From: a bacterium | GTDB lineage: Bacteria > Desulfobacterota > JAPLJL01 | NCBI GenBank assembly: GCA_028713675.1 | Contig: JAQTNV010000008.1 | Coordinates: 1-42,784 of the forward strand | DNA: 42,784 bases | Direction: 5' to 3' | Notes under the pieces: model-generated | What the model was told of the DNA's origin: nothing | The model's input: the letters and a program-made list of their open reading frames with translations, nothing else | Database searches by the model: none | Position numbers and translations under genes: made by a program | Shown here: positions 1-8,886 of the stretch, piece after piece | Layout: every line of letters begins with the position of its first letter | Position numbering within the stretch: the stretch's first letter is position 1

Positions 1-914
1 GCTTTGCCGCCCACCAGGAAGGCCGCGGCTGAGCTGAGCAGGACCACGTCCCGGTGCGGCCCCTTTTCTCCCGACAGTACCCCGGGGATGACACGGGCGT
101 TATCCTGGGGGTTCCGGGTCTGGATCACTGCGAGCTGGGAGCACGGGAGGCCGAAATCATTCGGGCTGAATTCACCCATCTCGATTTTTCCTTCTTTCAA
201 TTCCGCGACCCGGGTATTTCCGGAGAGTGAAATCTCGTCCAGGCCGTCCCGGCTGTTCACCACCATCACCCGGCGGGATCCCAGCCTGGCCAGCACCTCC
301 GCCAGGGCCTTGACCCAGCGTTGATCGTATACCCCCAGGAGCTGGCAGGTCGCCCCGGCCGGGTTGGTCAGGGGTCCCAGGATGTTGAAAATCGTGCGGA
401 TGCCGATTTCCCGCCGGGGCCCGATCGCGAATTTCATCGCCGGATGCCAGAGGGGAGCGAAAAAGAAAGCCACCCCGACTTCGGCCAGGCACTTCTCCAC
501 CAGTTCCGGGGCGCACTCGATGTTCACGCCCAGCTCCCGGAGCACATCCGCGCTGCCGCAGTTCGAGCTGACCGAGCGGTTGCCATGTTTGGCCACGGCC
601 AGTCCTCCTCCGGAGGCGACCAGGGCCGCGGCGGTGGAGATGTTGAAAGTCGAAGAGCCGTCGCCTCCGGTTCCGCAGGTATCGAGGTAATCCCCCTGGG
701 GAACGCCGGGCTTCCGGGACCGGGCGCGCATCGCCCGGGCGGCGCCCGTGACTTCACCGACGCTCTCCCCTTTCATCCGGAGGCCGGTGATCAGGCTCGC
801 GATCTGGGCCGGGGTGGCTTCCCCGTCCATGATCTGGCCCATCACCCCCTCCATCTCGGTCTCGGAGAGATCGGCGCGCTGGATTACCCGGTCAATCGCT
901 TCCCGAATATTCAT
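1..914 (-). CDS. trpD: Anthranilate phosphoribosyltransferase, C-terminus cut by window edge
   Basis: Transfers phosphoribose from PRPP to anthranilate, the second step of tryptophan synthesis, in the cytoplasm. About 304 residues are visible and the reading frame stays open to base 1, so the C-terminus lies outside the window. Seen: the PRPP-binding glycine-rich motif GTGGDG at residues 81-86 preceded by DTC, KHGNR at 109-113, and the helical N-terminal domain typical of the family. The start codon overlaps the trpG stop by four bases (ATGA), which indicates translational coupling. It is the third gene of trpE-trpG-trpD. The family is usually about 340 residues, so little is missing. Assignment is secure. 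Confidence 0.95.
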   Translation of the reverse strand, partial: MNIREAIDRVIQRADLSETEMEGVMGQIMDGEATPAQIASLITGLRMKGESVGEVTGAARAMRARSRKPGVPQGDYLDTCGTGGDGSSTFNISTAAALVASGGGLAVAKHGNRSVSSNCGSADVLRELGVNIECAPELVEKCLAEVGVAFFFAPLWHPAMKFAIGPRREIGIRTIFNILGPLTNPAGATCQLLGVYDQRWVKALAEVLARLGSRRVMVVNSRDGLDEISLSGNTRVAELKEGKIEMGEFSPNDFGLPCSQLAVIQTRNPQDNARVIPGVLSGEKGPHRDVVLLSSAAAFLVGGK

Positions 915-1513
915 TTTCTTTCCTCCACTGGCAATTTCAGAAAATTCGTGAGGAGGGATTTCCCTTCCGGGGTCAGGATTGATTCCGGGTGGAACTGGAC
1001 CCCCTCGATGGAATACCGCCGGTGCCGGATGCCCATGATCTCGCCGTCTTCGCTCCGGGCACTGACCTCGAGGTCGGGGGGAAGGGTAGCCTCGTCCAGG
1101 GCCAGGGAATGGTAGCGGATCGCGGTGAAGGGGTTCCCGATCCCGGTGAAGATTCCCTTCCCGTCGTGGGTGACGGCCGATACCTTGCCGTGCATCAGGC
1201 GCTTCGCCCGATGGATTTTCCCGCCGAAAGCTATCCCGATCGCCTGGTGCCCGAGGCACACCCCCAGGATGGGTAACCGCCCGGCCGACTCCCGGATCAG
1301 GTCCACGATGATTCCCGCCTTTTCCGGGCGCCCCGGGCCGGGTGAGATCACCAGACGGTCCGGGGCGAGGCTGGCCGCTTCCCCGAGCGTGATCCGGTCG
1401 TTCCGGACCACCTTGACCTCTTCCGGGCGGGAGGACATCCCTTTCCCGATCTCGGCCAGATACTGGTAGAGGTTGAAAGTAAACGAGTCGTAATTATCAA
1501 TTAACAATATCAT
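911..1513 (-). CDS. trpG: Anthranilate synthase component II (glutamine amidotransferase)
   Basis: Releases ammonia from glutamine and feeds it to TrpE for anthranilate formation. The 200 residues match a stand-alone class I amidotransferase. Seen: N-terminal [13 protein letters not shown], oxyanion-loop ISPGPGRP (57-63), nucleophile Cys86 in [10 protein letters not shown], and the His175/Glu177 pair in QFHPESI. A purine-rich ribosome-binding site (GAGG) lies about 9 bases before the ATG. The gene follows trpE after an 88-base gap filled with a 7-bp-period array and overlaps trpD by four bases. TrpG and PabA cannot always be told apart by sequence, but the position between trpE and trpD settles it. 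Confidence 0.95.
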   Translation of the reverse strand: MILLIDNYDSFTFNLYQYLAEIGKGMSSRPEEVKVVRNDRITLGEAASLAPDRLVISPGPGRPEKAGIIVDLIRESAGRLPILGVCLGHQAIGIAFGGKIHRAKRLMHGKVSAVTHDGKGIFTGIGNPFTAIRYHSLALDEATLPPDLEVSARSEDGEIMGIRHRRYSIEGVQFHPESILTPEGKSLLTNFLKLPVEERK

Positions 1514-1539
1514 TTCTGGTTTCCTCTTCTCATTTCTTT

Positions 1540-1602
1540 GCTCTTTGCCCTATGCCCTATGCTCTCTGCGCTATGCGCTATGCTCTATGCCCTTTGCCCA
1601 TT
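1540..1602. repeat. Nine-unit degenerate heptamer array between trpE and trpG
   Basis: Nine consecutive 7-base units in perfect register fill the trpE-trpG gap. On the plus strand they read GCTCTTT, GCCCTAT, GCCCTAT, GCTCTCT, GCGCTAT, GCGCTAT, GCTCTAT, GCCCTTT, GCCCATT. The array ends on the first base of the trpE stop codon (1602-1604) and reaches to within about 27 bases of the trpG start, so it lies inside the transcript. Similar arrays follow the stop codons at 18274-18276 and 19723. There is no spacer structure, so this is not a CRISPR. Function unknown. Confidence 0.85.
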
Positions 1603-3152
1603 CAGTCCATCCCCCCGCCGGCCAGTTCCAGGGCCCGGAACATCGCTTCCGCCTTCTCCTCGGTTTCGCAGGTTTCCCGGGCCGGATCTGAATCGGCGAC
1701 AATCCCGGCCCCGCTCTGGAAGACCGCCTGGCCGTCCTTTAAAAATATGCTGCGGATGGTGATGCACATGTCCATGTTTCCGGTATAGCCGATATAGCCG
1801 ACCGAGCCGGCGTAGGGACCCCTCCGGTCCTTCTCCAGCTCCTCGATGATCTCCATCGCCCGGATCTTCGGAGCCCCGGAAACGGTCCCGGCCGGGAAAA
1901 CCGCCGAGAGCACGTCAAAGGCATCCTGGCCGGCGCGCAGTTTTCCCTGCACCTCCGAAACGAGGTGCATCACGTGGGAATATTTCTCGATCTCCATGAA
2001 CTGGTTGGTCCTGACCGTGCCGATCTCGGCGACCCGCCCGACATCGTTCCGCCCCAGGTCCACCAGCATGACATGCTCGGCGCGCTCTTTTTCATCGTTC
2101 AGCAGTTCCCGCCCCAGGGCTTCGTCCCCGGCCGGGTCCTGCCCGCGCGGCCGGGTTCCCGCGATCGGCCGGGTATAGATTTCGCCGTCTTCCACCCGGA
2201 CCAGGGCTTCCGGGGAAGCCCCCACCAGGGTTTCGGACCCCAGCCGGAGATAGAACATGTAGGGCGAGGGATTCAGGAACCGGAGGGCCCGATAAATATC
2301 GAAAGGATCCTGGCGGTAAGTCTTCCTCCAGCGCCGCGAGAGCACTACCTGGATGATCTCTCCGGCGGCAATCAGGTCCTTGGCCTCCCGGACCGCGGAC
2401 TGGAAATCCGCCCCGGGACACTCCTCGATCAGGGCCCGGTCCCCGATTCCCCGCCGGGTATCGGCCCCGCCGTCCGGATTTCCCGGTTTCCGGACCGGCG
2501 CCCGGCTGCGAATCAGGTCCAGGATTTCCTCGATCCGGGCCGAGGCCATCCGCCGGGCTCCGCTCCCTCCCTCTCCGTTCCGGGACACCGGGGTGACCAT
2601 CACCTTGAGCGTTTTCCGGACATTGTCGAAAACCACCAGGGATTCGGTGAAGATCAGGGCCGCATCCGGAAAATTCAGGTTTTCCTTCGGGACCGGGCGG
2701 AGCTCGGGAAGTCTTTCCAGGTAGCGGACCAGGTCATAGGAAAAATACCCCACCCCGCCTCCGAAGAAACGCGGCAGGGCCTGGCCGGGGGTGGGAGAAA
2801 AATTGCAGGACCGGAAAAGCTCCCGCAGGGAAAAGAGGGGGTTCCCTTTTCCCACCGGGCCCGTCCACGGTCCGCCCAGAATCCCCGGTTGCCCCGGAGC
2901 GGACCCGGGAGACGTGATGGTGATCCGGCCTTCCTGCAGGCGGAACACCAGGAAGGGGTCGAACCCGAGAAAGCTGTACCTCCCCCAGCGTTCCCCCCCC
3001 TCGACACTCTCCAGGAGGAATCCGTATTCCCCCTGGTTGATCTTTTCGAAAACCGAAACCGGGGTGTCCCGGTCGGCCAGGATCTCCTTTTCGATCGGAG
3101 GCAGGATCTTGATCTGCGGAAAATCTTTTCCATTTATATCGACTGCGGTCAT
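1602..3152 (-). CDS. trpE: Anthranilate synthase component I
   Basis: Converts chorismate and ammonia to anthranilate, the committed and feedback-controlled step of tryptophan synthesis. About 516 residues. Seen: the N-terminal feedback-inhibition region with the LLES motif (GFLLESVEGGERWGRYSFLG), and the chorismate-binding domain with RPIAGTRPRG, LVDLGRNDVGRV, HVMHLVSEVQGKL, AVFPAGTVSGAPKIRAMEII, and GAGIVADSDP near the C-terminus. The ATG at 3152 has a good ribosome-binding site (CAGGAG, about 8 bases upstream). The in-frame ATG at 3215 is rejected because it sits inside the leader terminator hairpin. It is the first structural gene behind the leader. PabB is excluded by the LLES region, length and neighbours. 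Confidence 0.95.
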   Translation of the reverse strand: MTAVDINGKDFPQIKILPPIEKEILADRDTPVSVFEKINQGEYGFLLESVEGGERWGRYSFLGFDPFLVFRLQEGRITITSPGSAPGQPGILGGPWTGPVGKGNPLFSLRELFRSCNFSPTPGQALPRFFGGGVGYFSYDLVRYLERLPELRPVPKENLNFPDAALIFTESLVVFDNVRKTLKVMVTPVSRNGEGGSGARRMASARIEEILDLIRSRAPVRKPGNPDGGADTRRGIGDRALIEECPGADFQSAVREAKDLIAAGEIIQVVLSRRWRKTYRQDPFDIYRALRFLNPSPYMFYLRLGSETLVGASPEALVRVEDGEIYTRPIAGTRPRGQDPAGDEALGRELLNDEKERAEHVMLVDLGRNDVGRVAEIGTVRTNQFMEIEKYSHVMHLVSEVQGKLRAGQDAFDVLSAVFPAGTVSGAPKIRAMEIIEELEKDRRGPYAGSVGYIGYTGNMDMCITIRSIFLKDGQAVFQSGAGIVADSDPARETCETEEKAEAMFRALELAGGGMD

Positions 3153-3182
3153 TTTGCCCACTCCTGATTCGTTTTGCGGAAA

Positions 3183-3232
3183 AATAAAAAGCCATGAGCC
3201 CTTTCCGGAGCCCATGGCTTTGAAAAAGCCAA
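3183..3232 (-). terminator. Candidate trp attenuator: intrinsic terminator with competing upstream arm
   Basis: Read on the minus strand, AAAGCCATG (3221-3213) pairs with CATGGCTTT (3196-3188) and is followed by a T-rich tract (TTTTTATTTT), an intrinsic terminator about 30 bases before the trpE start. The same AAAGCCA segment can pair instead with TGGCTTT just upstream (3231-3225) across a three-base loop, and the two pairings exclude each other. Terminator plus alternative stem, placed between a Trp-containing leader peptide and trpE, is the layout of transcription attenuation. The antiterminator is short (7 bp), so the exact fold is uncertain. Confidence 0.7.
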
Positions 3233-3252
3233 GTTTGTATTTCTGTTACTTC

Positions 3253-3342
3253 CTATTCAAAAAGAAACACGCCGGCGGCCCCGGGAAAACGGATAAAGGT
3301 TCGCCAGCACCAAATCGCGCTCGACCTCACTTTCAATATCAT
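3253..3342 (-). CDS. trpL: Putative trp leader peptide (29 aa, contains Trp-Cys-Trp)
   Basis: A short reading frame lies between the trp promoter and the attenuator. From the ATG at 3342 it encodes 29 residues and stops with TAG at 3255-3253. Codons 11-13 read TGG TGC TGG (W-C-W), a strong local enrichment of the rarest amino acid and the mark of a tryptophan leader peptide. A second in-frame ATG at 3363 would add seven codons but falls at the expected transcription start. The ribosome-binding site is weak (AAAG). Unusually for such a leader, about 16 codons follow the Trp pair, so stalling would have to act on more distant RNA. Role inferred from position and codons. Confidence 0.6.
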   Translation of the reverse strand: MILKVRSSAIWCWRTFIRFPGAAGVFLFE

Positions 3343-3367
3343 CTTTACGTTCCCGGTAGCCATTGGA

Positions 3368-3399
3368 ATTATATTTACCAGACCTAAACAAATTGTCAA
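3368..3399 (-). promoter_or_regulatory. Sigma70-type promoter of the trp operon
   Basis: On the minus strand a perfect -35 box TTGACA lies at 3399-3394. The -10 candidates are TAAATA (3377-3372, 16-base spacer) and the overlapping TATAAT (3373-3368, 20-base spacer). Transcription would begin near 3360, just upstream of the Trp-containing leader. No TrpR-type operator was recognised. Confidence 0.6.
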
Positions 3400-3489
3400 G
3401 CCGGTGGCAAAAAACCACGCTGATCAGTTAAAATGATTTCAGCTTAAATCCCGGAATTAAATTATTTTTCTCTTTACTTCTTGCTTCGT

Positions 3490-5148
3490 ATGCCATCGAC
3501 TAAAACCATCGTTATTTCTCTACTTCTCATCCATTTTACCCTGGCTTTCAGCTCCGCCCTGAAAAAATCCCAGACTTACGACGAAGCAGTCAACCTGGCC
3601 TCCGGGTACAGCTATCTTACCACCCGGAGCGTTCACCTGAACCCCGAGCATCCCCCCCTGATCGATTCGCTGGCCGCCCTTCCCCTGGTCTTTCTCGATA
3701 TTTTTCCTCCGGAGAGCACTTACCGGGAGGATCTCCAACGCTGGGTTAACGCCGCGAATTTTCTTTACCGCAACCGTCAGGATCACGAAATCCTGCTGAC
3801 CCTAGGCAGGATCCCGATGATCCTGCTCTCAGTTTTATTGGGGTTGGGCGTTTATCTTCTCGGGAAAAGGCTGTTCGGTCCCCGCGCGGGCCTGGCCTCT
3901 CTTTTCCTTTACACCTTCTGTCCCAATATCCTCGCCCACGCACCCCTGGTTTCGCATGACATCGGCCTTTGTGCCATGATCGTTTTTGCCGCTCTCTTCT
4001 GCTGGGACTACTTTCAGAACGGAAATTTCATTTCCTTCTTTTTTTCCGGGATATTCATCGGTTTGGCTTTGCTTTCGAAGTTCACCGCGCTAATTCTGGG
4101 CCCGATCTTTCTCTTCTGGTTCCTGATCCGGGAAGTAACTTATAGGGGAAAGCGGGTTCCGAGCTTTTTAACCGGACTGGAAAAGAAAAAATATTCCCCC
4201 CAATTCCACCAATTTATCCGGGTCTCTATTGAGATCGGTCTCCTGGCAATCTTGGCCCTGGGGGTTGTCCTCAGCTTTTACCAATTCAATCTCCCTGACC
4301 TGTTTTCTGAGATAAAGCACGGCCTTGAACATAATCGGACCGGGCATAACGCCTTCCTCTTAGGAAAATATTCCACTTTGGGTTGGTGGTATTACTTCCC
4401 GGTGGCTTTTGCCTTGAAAACCCCTTTGGTCACCCTCGTCCTGGTTCTGGCGGCGATTTTATGGGTCAGGAAAAATCCCGGTTTGGCCACCGGATTCTGG
4501 CTGGCTCCGGTGCTCCTGGTTTTTTACTCCGGAGCTTTCGCGGCCATAAATATCGGGTTGAGATACGTGCTCCCGGTTTTTCCCTTTCTGTTCATCGGAG
4601 CCGGAGACGCCCTGTCCCGGTTCGTTCAGGGAAAGAAGGTCTTCAAGTTCATCGGGGCGGCACTGATGGTCTGGTATTTAACGATGAATGCGAGAATTTA
4701 CCCCCACTACCTTGCCTACTTCAACGAACTCTCCGGAGGTCCGGAAAATGGAATTCATTTGCTCAGCGATTCGAATCTCGATTGGGGTCAGGATTTTATC
4801 GGGCTTCGGGATTATTTAACCCGCCGGGGTGTGAAAGATGTTTACCTTTCATATTTCGCCAGCTTTAACCCCTCCCGGCTGGGGATTTCATATCAATATC
4901 TTCCTTCGGTGGGACTGCTGCCAACCCGGGTCAGTCACCGGGTCAATGGACCTCCGGAACTGGTCGCGATCTCCGTGACCAATCTCCAGGGAACCTACTG
5001 GGGCCATACGGATATGTATGGCTGGTTTTTGACTCAAACCCCGGTGGCCCGAATCGGTTATTCAATATACGTGTACGACATTACCGGTTCAGAAGCTGCC
5101 CACCGGGAAGTGTTAAAAATTTATCGGTTGGCGGGACTGGACGTTTAA
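3490..5148 (+). CDS. GT39/PMT-like integral membrane glycosyltransferase
   Basis: Probable polytopic membrane glycosyltransferase using a polyprenyl-phosphate sugar donor, acting at the outer face of the cytoplasmic membrane. About 552 residues with an N-terminal membrane anchor. Seen: the first-loop acidic motif in QTYDEAVNLASGYSYL (PMT/ArnT-type enzymes carry a catalytic Asp or Glu here), LNPEHPPLIDSLAALPL, about ten hydrophobic helices with ALLSKFTALIL, and a C-terminal soluble part with SDSNLDWGQDF, common in uncharacterised PMT_2 proteins. A TTG nine bases upstream is an alternative start. Neither has a clear ribosome-binding site. It converges on the YfhO-like gene with overlapping stop codons. 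The sugar and acceptor cannot be read from the sequence. Confidence 0.75.
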   Translation: MPSTKTIVISLLLIHFTLAFSSALKKSQTYDEAVNLASGYSYLTTRSVHLNPEHPPLIDSLAALPLVFLDIFPPESTYREDLQRWVNAANFLYRNRQDHEILLTLGRIPMILLSVLLGLGVYLLGKRLFGPRAGLASLFLYTFCPNILAHAPLVSHDIGLCAMIVFAALFCWDYFQNGNFISFFFSGIFIGLALLSKFTALILGPIFLFWFLIREVTYRGKRVPSFLTGLEKKKYSPQFHQFIRVSIEIGLLAILALGVVLSFYQFNLPDLFSEIKHGLEHNRTGHNAFLLGKYSTLGWWYYFPVAFALKTPLVTLVLVLAAILWVRKNPGLATGFWLAPVLLVFYSGAFAAINIGLRYVLPVFPFLFIGAGDALSRFVQGKKVFKFIGAALMVWYLTMNARIYPHYLAYFNELSGGPENGIHLLSDSNLDWGQDFIGLRDYLTRRGVKDVYLSYFASFNPSRLGISYQYLPSVGLLPTRVSHRVNGPPELVAISVTNLQGTYWGHTDMYGWFLTQTPVARIGYSIYVYDITGSEAAHREVLKIYRLAGLDV

Positions 5149-7451
5149 CCGGAAAAGTTTGAGACATCTAGCCGATTGCCTGCCGAGCCGAGCGGGGTGG
5201 TTTCTTCTCTTTTTCTCGACCGTTGGCAAGCAAAAACAGCCAAGCCTATCCAGGCCAGAAGCCCGACCCCGCTCATCCAGACGGAATTCCGGAAAACCGC
5301 GGGGGAATAATGGAAAACCACCCCATGTCGGCCTGCCGGGATCCGCACTGCCCGGAAAAAACCGTCGGCGCGGAAAATCTCCACCGGCTTGCCATCCACC
5401 TTCGCTTCCCAGCCGGGATAGTAACTATCCAAAAGCAAAAGCCATCCGGCTTTTTCCGTTTCCGCATCCACCGTTACCTTTTCGTTCCGGTATTCGATGA
5501 TCCTCGCAGTCCCCGGCTGCGCCGGGCCGGAAACCGGCACGGTTTTTTCCGATCCGGGCTCGAGCAGTAATATTCTGTCCGCGGGGAAATCCGGTTGGCT
5601 CCAAAGACTGATAACCTGATCCTGACCGGTCAGCGTCTGAACCTGGTGGAAAATCATCGCCCGGGGAAGGGCGCCGGGATATTTCTTCATGCCCCGGTGA
5701 CGATCATACAAATATTCCACCCCGGCCCGGGCCAGGAGCTGTTCGTAATGCGGCAATTCCGCCAGAAGTTTTTTGTATTTATCCACATCCTCGGGATAAA
5801 AAGTACCCAATCCCTGCAGGCTGTTGATCCCGAAATAAATAGCGCTTCGGGCCAGGGCCGAATCCCGGGATTGTTGATCAATAATTTCGGGGGCAATTTG
5901 AGTATTCAGGTTCACGTATTTGTTCTGGGGCCAGAAAGAAAACACCCGCGGAGGGGTAATCCGGTTGTTTTCTTTGAGCAAAAAGTTCCGGACTGAAGGA
6001 TTAGGGTAAAAATAATCCTTGGTGACGGAAGGATTAACCCGATGATGGGCGGCAAACAAGTCAAGAAAAACCGTTACCGAGAGCAAAAGCCCGAAAATAT
6101 TCCGGTGGATTTTAACCTGGGAAAAGACCAGGCCCAGAACGATCAAGACAAATATCGAACTCCGCAAAACACTTCTCCAGAACAGATATGCGGAAATCGC
6201 GGGATAGTTATCCCCCAAGTCCTGGATTTTCAACGGGTAAACCCAGAGGAGGACAGCAATGCCGGCCCCGGCGGAAAAGCAGGCCAAGGAAGCCAGGGGT
6301 AAAGACCTTTTCTGCTCGGACAGAAACTCGAATCCGGAGAGGGCGAGCAGAACGAAAGCAAAGTTTAAAAAAAGGAAGAATTTTTGCGGAATTCGAAACA
6401 TTTTAAATCCGGGAAGGTAATTATAAAAGATTTCATATACCCCTGATTTATCTCCCATCATCATTATCAGTCCGAATAAAGCGGCCACCGCCCAGAAATA
6501 TCTTTTCCATTTGGCGGGCCCGGCAAACCCGAAAAATACCAGGGGCAACAGGGCGGCCGCCAGGTAAAAACTGGAAAAATATGAATTGCCGGCGAAATAC
6601 CCCAGATTCCAATAGCGGCCCGCGGATAAATCGAGGATAAAATTCGGGATGAAAAGTGATTTCAAGCTCGAAAACGGCAAAGACCAGGTCAAAACCTCGG
6701 AAAAACTCAGGCCCCCGGACCGATTGGAAATCGGCAACATTTCCAGGGCAACTGCGATCTGGGGCAAAGCCAGGATAATTCCCCAAAACAATCCCAGAAG
6801 CATGACCCAGAGCAGCCTGGTTAAGGCCACGGGCCGTTGCTTCCGGGCGGGGGCAAGAATCACGGTGAGGAACGCCAGGGCCCAGCTCATGCCCGCGATT
6901 TCAACTTCTCCCCCTAAAATCTGAAGCGCGATCGTCAGCCCGAGGAGCAGACTGGAGAGCAGCCATCTTCTCCCCTGGGCTTCGCTAAGAAAAATAATGA
7001 TCAGCCCCAGCCAGGCAAAGGTGCTGAGGAGAACGACCAGGAGAGTAATCGAGATCAGATAGCCGCCAAAACCGAACCCGATGGAGCCCAGTAAGCTGGT
7101 TTCTTCCTGATATCCTACCCGTCGGAGGGCCAGATAAAACGTCAGCAAAAAAAATAAATGGTGGAAAATAATATAATAGACCAATCCTCTTTCCGCCCCG
7201 AAAACAGAAAACAGGAAATTAAAAGGATAAAAAGCCCCGGATTGCGGGGTAGCATACGGCGTTCCGAAAAGAATGAAGGGGTTCCAGAGCGCGAATCCGT
7301 TCGATTCCGCCCAGAAATGCTTTCGGGCGAGAATTTCGATGGAAAGGTCCCGGAGAAAAAACAGCCGATCGGGCACGAGCGCCTGCCCCCAGAAAATAAC
7401 TCCCAATCCTAAAAGCAGGGAAAGATAGAAAAGGTCCTTGCGGTATTTCAT
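5145..7451 (-). CDS. YfhO-like large membrane protein
   Basis: Large polytopic membrane protein of 768 residues resembling the YfhO family, members of which are linked to glycosylation of cell-surface polymers. Seen: N-terminal helix, then an extracytoplasmic loop with FLRDLSIEILARKHFW and WNPFILFGTPYATPQSGAFY (the family's donor-side loop), ten or more further helices to about residue 480, then a soluble C-terminal domain with PRAMIF, LLLLDSYYPGWEAKVDGKPV and RADGFFRAVRIPAGRHGVVFHYSP, typical of the family, and a last helix near 740. It overlaps the stop of the convergent GT39-like gene by four bases. Exact substrate unknown. Confidence 0.8.
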   Translation of the reverse strand: MKYRKDLFYLSLLLGLGVIFWGQALVPDRLFFLRDLSIEILARKHFWAESNGFALWNPFILFGTPYATPQSGAFYPFNFLFSVFGAERGLVYYIIFHHLFFLLTFYLALRRVGYQEETSLLGSIGFGFGGYLISITLLVVLLSTFAWLGLIIIFLSEAQGRRWLLSSLLLGLTIALQILGGEVEIAGMSWALAFLTVILAPARKQRPVALTRLLWVMLLGLFWGIILALPQIAVALEMLPISNRSGGLSFSEVLTWSLPFSSLKSLFIPNFILDLSAGRYWNLGYFAGNSYFSSFYLAAALLPLVFFGFAGPAKWKRYFWAVAALFGLIMMMGDKSGVYEIFYNYLPGFKMFRIPQKFFLFLNFAFVLLALSGFEFLSEQKRSLPLASLACFSAGAGIAVLLWVYPLKIQDLGDNYPAISAYLFWRSVLRSSIFVLIVLGLVFSQVKIHRNIFGLLLSVTVFLDLFAAHHRVNPSVTKDYFYPNPSVRNFLLKENNRITPPRVFSFWPQNKYVNLNTQIAPEIIDQQSRDSALARSAIYFGINSLQGLGTFYPEDVDKYKKLLAELPHYEQLLARAGVEYLYDRHRGMKKYPGALPRAMIFHQVQTLTGQDQVISLWSQPDFPADRILLLEPGSEKTVPVSGPAQPGTARIIEYRNEKVTVDAETEKAGWLLLLDSYYPGWEAKVDGKPVEIFRADGFFRAVRIPAGRHGVVFHYSPAVFRNSVWMSGVGLLAWIGLAVFACQRSRKREETTPLGSAGNRLDVSNFSG

Positions 7452-7530
7452 CTCTAATTATCGGAGCCCCGTGATTTCATTACTTTGATTTCGCGCGGGG
7501 CAAATGAGGGAATTGGGGCCGGCCCGGGAT

Positions 7531-8493
7531 TTAAACGCCTTTGTTCTTCAGCATCCGGCATTCGCTCATTTTATGATTGCATTCCACGTCCGGGCAGGGC
7601 TCGACGTGAATCAGGATGTTGGCGTTGTTGATCTCCTGTTTGATCTTCTCCTCAATCGTGTCGCAGATCTGGTGTACCTTCTCGATATCCAGGTTATGAC
7701 AGCCATAGATAACCAGGTCCACGAAACGATCCACTCCGGCTTTCCGGGTCCGGATCTCATGCAGCCAGACCATCTGTCCGCTTTTTTCCTCGATCGCCCG
7801 GATGATCCGCCGCTCTTCGTCGGCCTCGATCTTGGTATCGACCAGGCCCTCGAAGGATTTTCGGGTGATCCGGACCGCCACGGAGATGATCAGGCCGGCC
7901 ACCCCCAGGGCGATCAGGGGATCGAGGATGTGCCATCCGGTCAATTTGATCATCAGGAGTCCCCCCAGCACTCCCAGGGAGGTGATGACATCGGTGCGGA
8001 GGTGCTCGGCATCCGCCTCGATAGCGACTGATTCCGTTTTCCGGGCGACCCGGAACAGAAGACTGCTGACCAGGATGTTGACCGCCGCCGAGACTCCCAT
8101 CACCGCCATCCCGACGCTCAGTTGCCGGACCGCCGACGGGTTCAGGATTTTTTCCACCGCCTCGATGATGATCAGAAGGGCGGCCATGAAAATCAGCACC
8201 CCTTCCACGAATCCGCTGATATTCTCATAACGGCCGTGTCCGAAGGGATGTTCCCGGTCGGCCGGCAGCCCGCTCTGCCGCACGGAAAGAAAGGCGATCA
8301 CGGCAGCGATCAGGTCAATCCCGGAATGGACTCCCTCGCTGATCACCGCGGCCGAGGACATCCAGATGCCGCAAACCAGTTTCCCGAAGGTCAGGATGGT
8401 ATTGGATATGACCGAAATCCGGGAAATGTTGATATTCGAGACGCTGTTTTTGCTGAGCTGAATATGGGGCATCGTACTTTTCGTTTGGAGCAA
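7531..8493 (-). CDS. Cation diffusion facilitator (Zn/Cd-type metal exporter)
   Basis: Proton-driven efflux of divalent metal across the cytoplasmic membrane. 320 residues with the CDF plan: six membrane helices, then a cytoplasmic domain. Metal-site residues are visible as His56/Asp60 in helix 2 (SEGVHSGIDL) and His164/Asp168 in helix 5 (AEHLRTDVIT), an HD-HD arrangement usual for Zn/Cd carriers. HPFGHGRYE lies between helices 2 and 3. The C-terminal tail carries an extra cluster of potential ligands (EPCPDVECNHKMSEC). The start is uncertain: TTG at 8493 follows a weak GGGAA site and leaves a 12-base gap to yraN, while ATG at 8472 would shorten it by seven residues. Last gene of the yraN group. 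Confidence 0.9.
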   Translation of the reverse strand: MLQTKSTMPHIQLSKNSVSNINISRISVISNTILTFGKLVCGIWMSSAAVISEGVHSGIDLIAAVIAFLSVRQSGLPADREHPFGHGRYENISGFVEGVLIFMAALLIIIEAVEKILNPSAVRQLSVGMAVMGVSAAVNILVSSLLFRVARKTESVAIEADAEHLRTDVITSLGVLGGLLMIKLTGWHILDPLIALGVAGLIISVAVRITRKSFEGLVDTKIEADEERRIIRAIEEKSGQMVWLHEIRTRKAGVDRFVDLVIYGCHNLDIEKVHQICDTIEEKIKQEINNANILIHVEPCPDVECNHKMSECRMLKNKGV

Positions 8494-8505
8494 TATTATT
8501 CCCGG

Positions 8506-8886
8506 CTATCCCGGGGGAAGCTCGAAGGCGTTCTGATAAAGTTCGAATCCCGTCTCCCGGCCGGGATGGAAACTGACCCCGAGGACATCGAAGCGCATGT
8601 TGGTTTCTTTTATTCTCCGGGCCTGGATAAAATACCTGGCCGCCTTGATGATCTGCCTCTGCTTTCTTTCCGTTACGCTTTCCTCCGGACGGTCAAGGCC
8701 GGTTTTCCCCGCGGACCGCACCTCCACGAAAACCAGGGTTTTCCCGTCCAGGCAGACCAGGTCCAGTTCCCCCCACCGGCAGGCGAAATTCCGTTCCAAA
8801 ACCCGGTAGCGATGGCGGCGAAGGAGGAACTGCTCCGCGGCGCTCTCCCCCTGCCGGCCGAGCTCTTTACGTGAGACCCGGCCCAT
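8506..8886 (-). CDS. yraN: YraN family (UPF0102) endonuclease-like protein
   Basis: Small protein of the YraN/UPF0102 family, with a predicted restriction-endonuclease-like fold and no settled function. 126 residues. Seen: N-terminal RKELGRQGESAAEQFLLR, then NFACRWGELDLVCLDGKTLVFVEVRS, where the E/D...EVR pattern matches the (D/E)XK-like core, and QRQIIKAARYFI. The ATG overlaps the stop of the upstream ATPase gene by one base (TAATG). In many bacteria yraN follows rplS and rnhB. Here the membrane ATPase occupies the rnhB position. Confidence 0.9.
   Translation of the reverse strand: MGRVSRKELGRQGESAAEQFLLRRHRYRVLERNFACRWGELDLVCLDGKTLVFVEVRSAGKTGLDRPEESVTERKQRQIIKAARYFIQARRIKETNMRFDVLGVSFHPGRETGFELYQNAFELPPG

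Noticed and set aside
1540-1602. CRISPR-like array
   Set aside because: Units are 7 bases without spacers, and no cas genes are present.
1965-3167. 400-codon open frame on the plus strand
   Set aside because: Exactly opposite trpE, whose catalytic motifs are intact.
3153-3215. Earlier ATG start for trpE at 3215
   Set aside because: It falls in the attenuator terminator hairpin and adds 21 residues foreign to TrpE; the ATG at 3152 has a proper ribosome-binding site.
8536-8560. tRNA-like GTTCGAATCCC
   Set aside because: Lies inside yraN, with no acceptor or anticodon stems around it.
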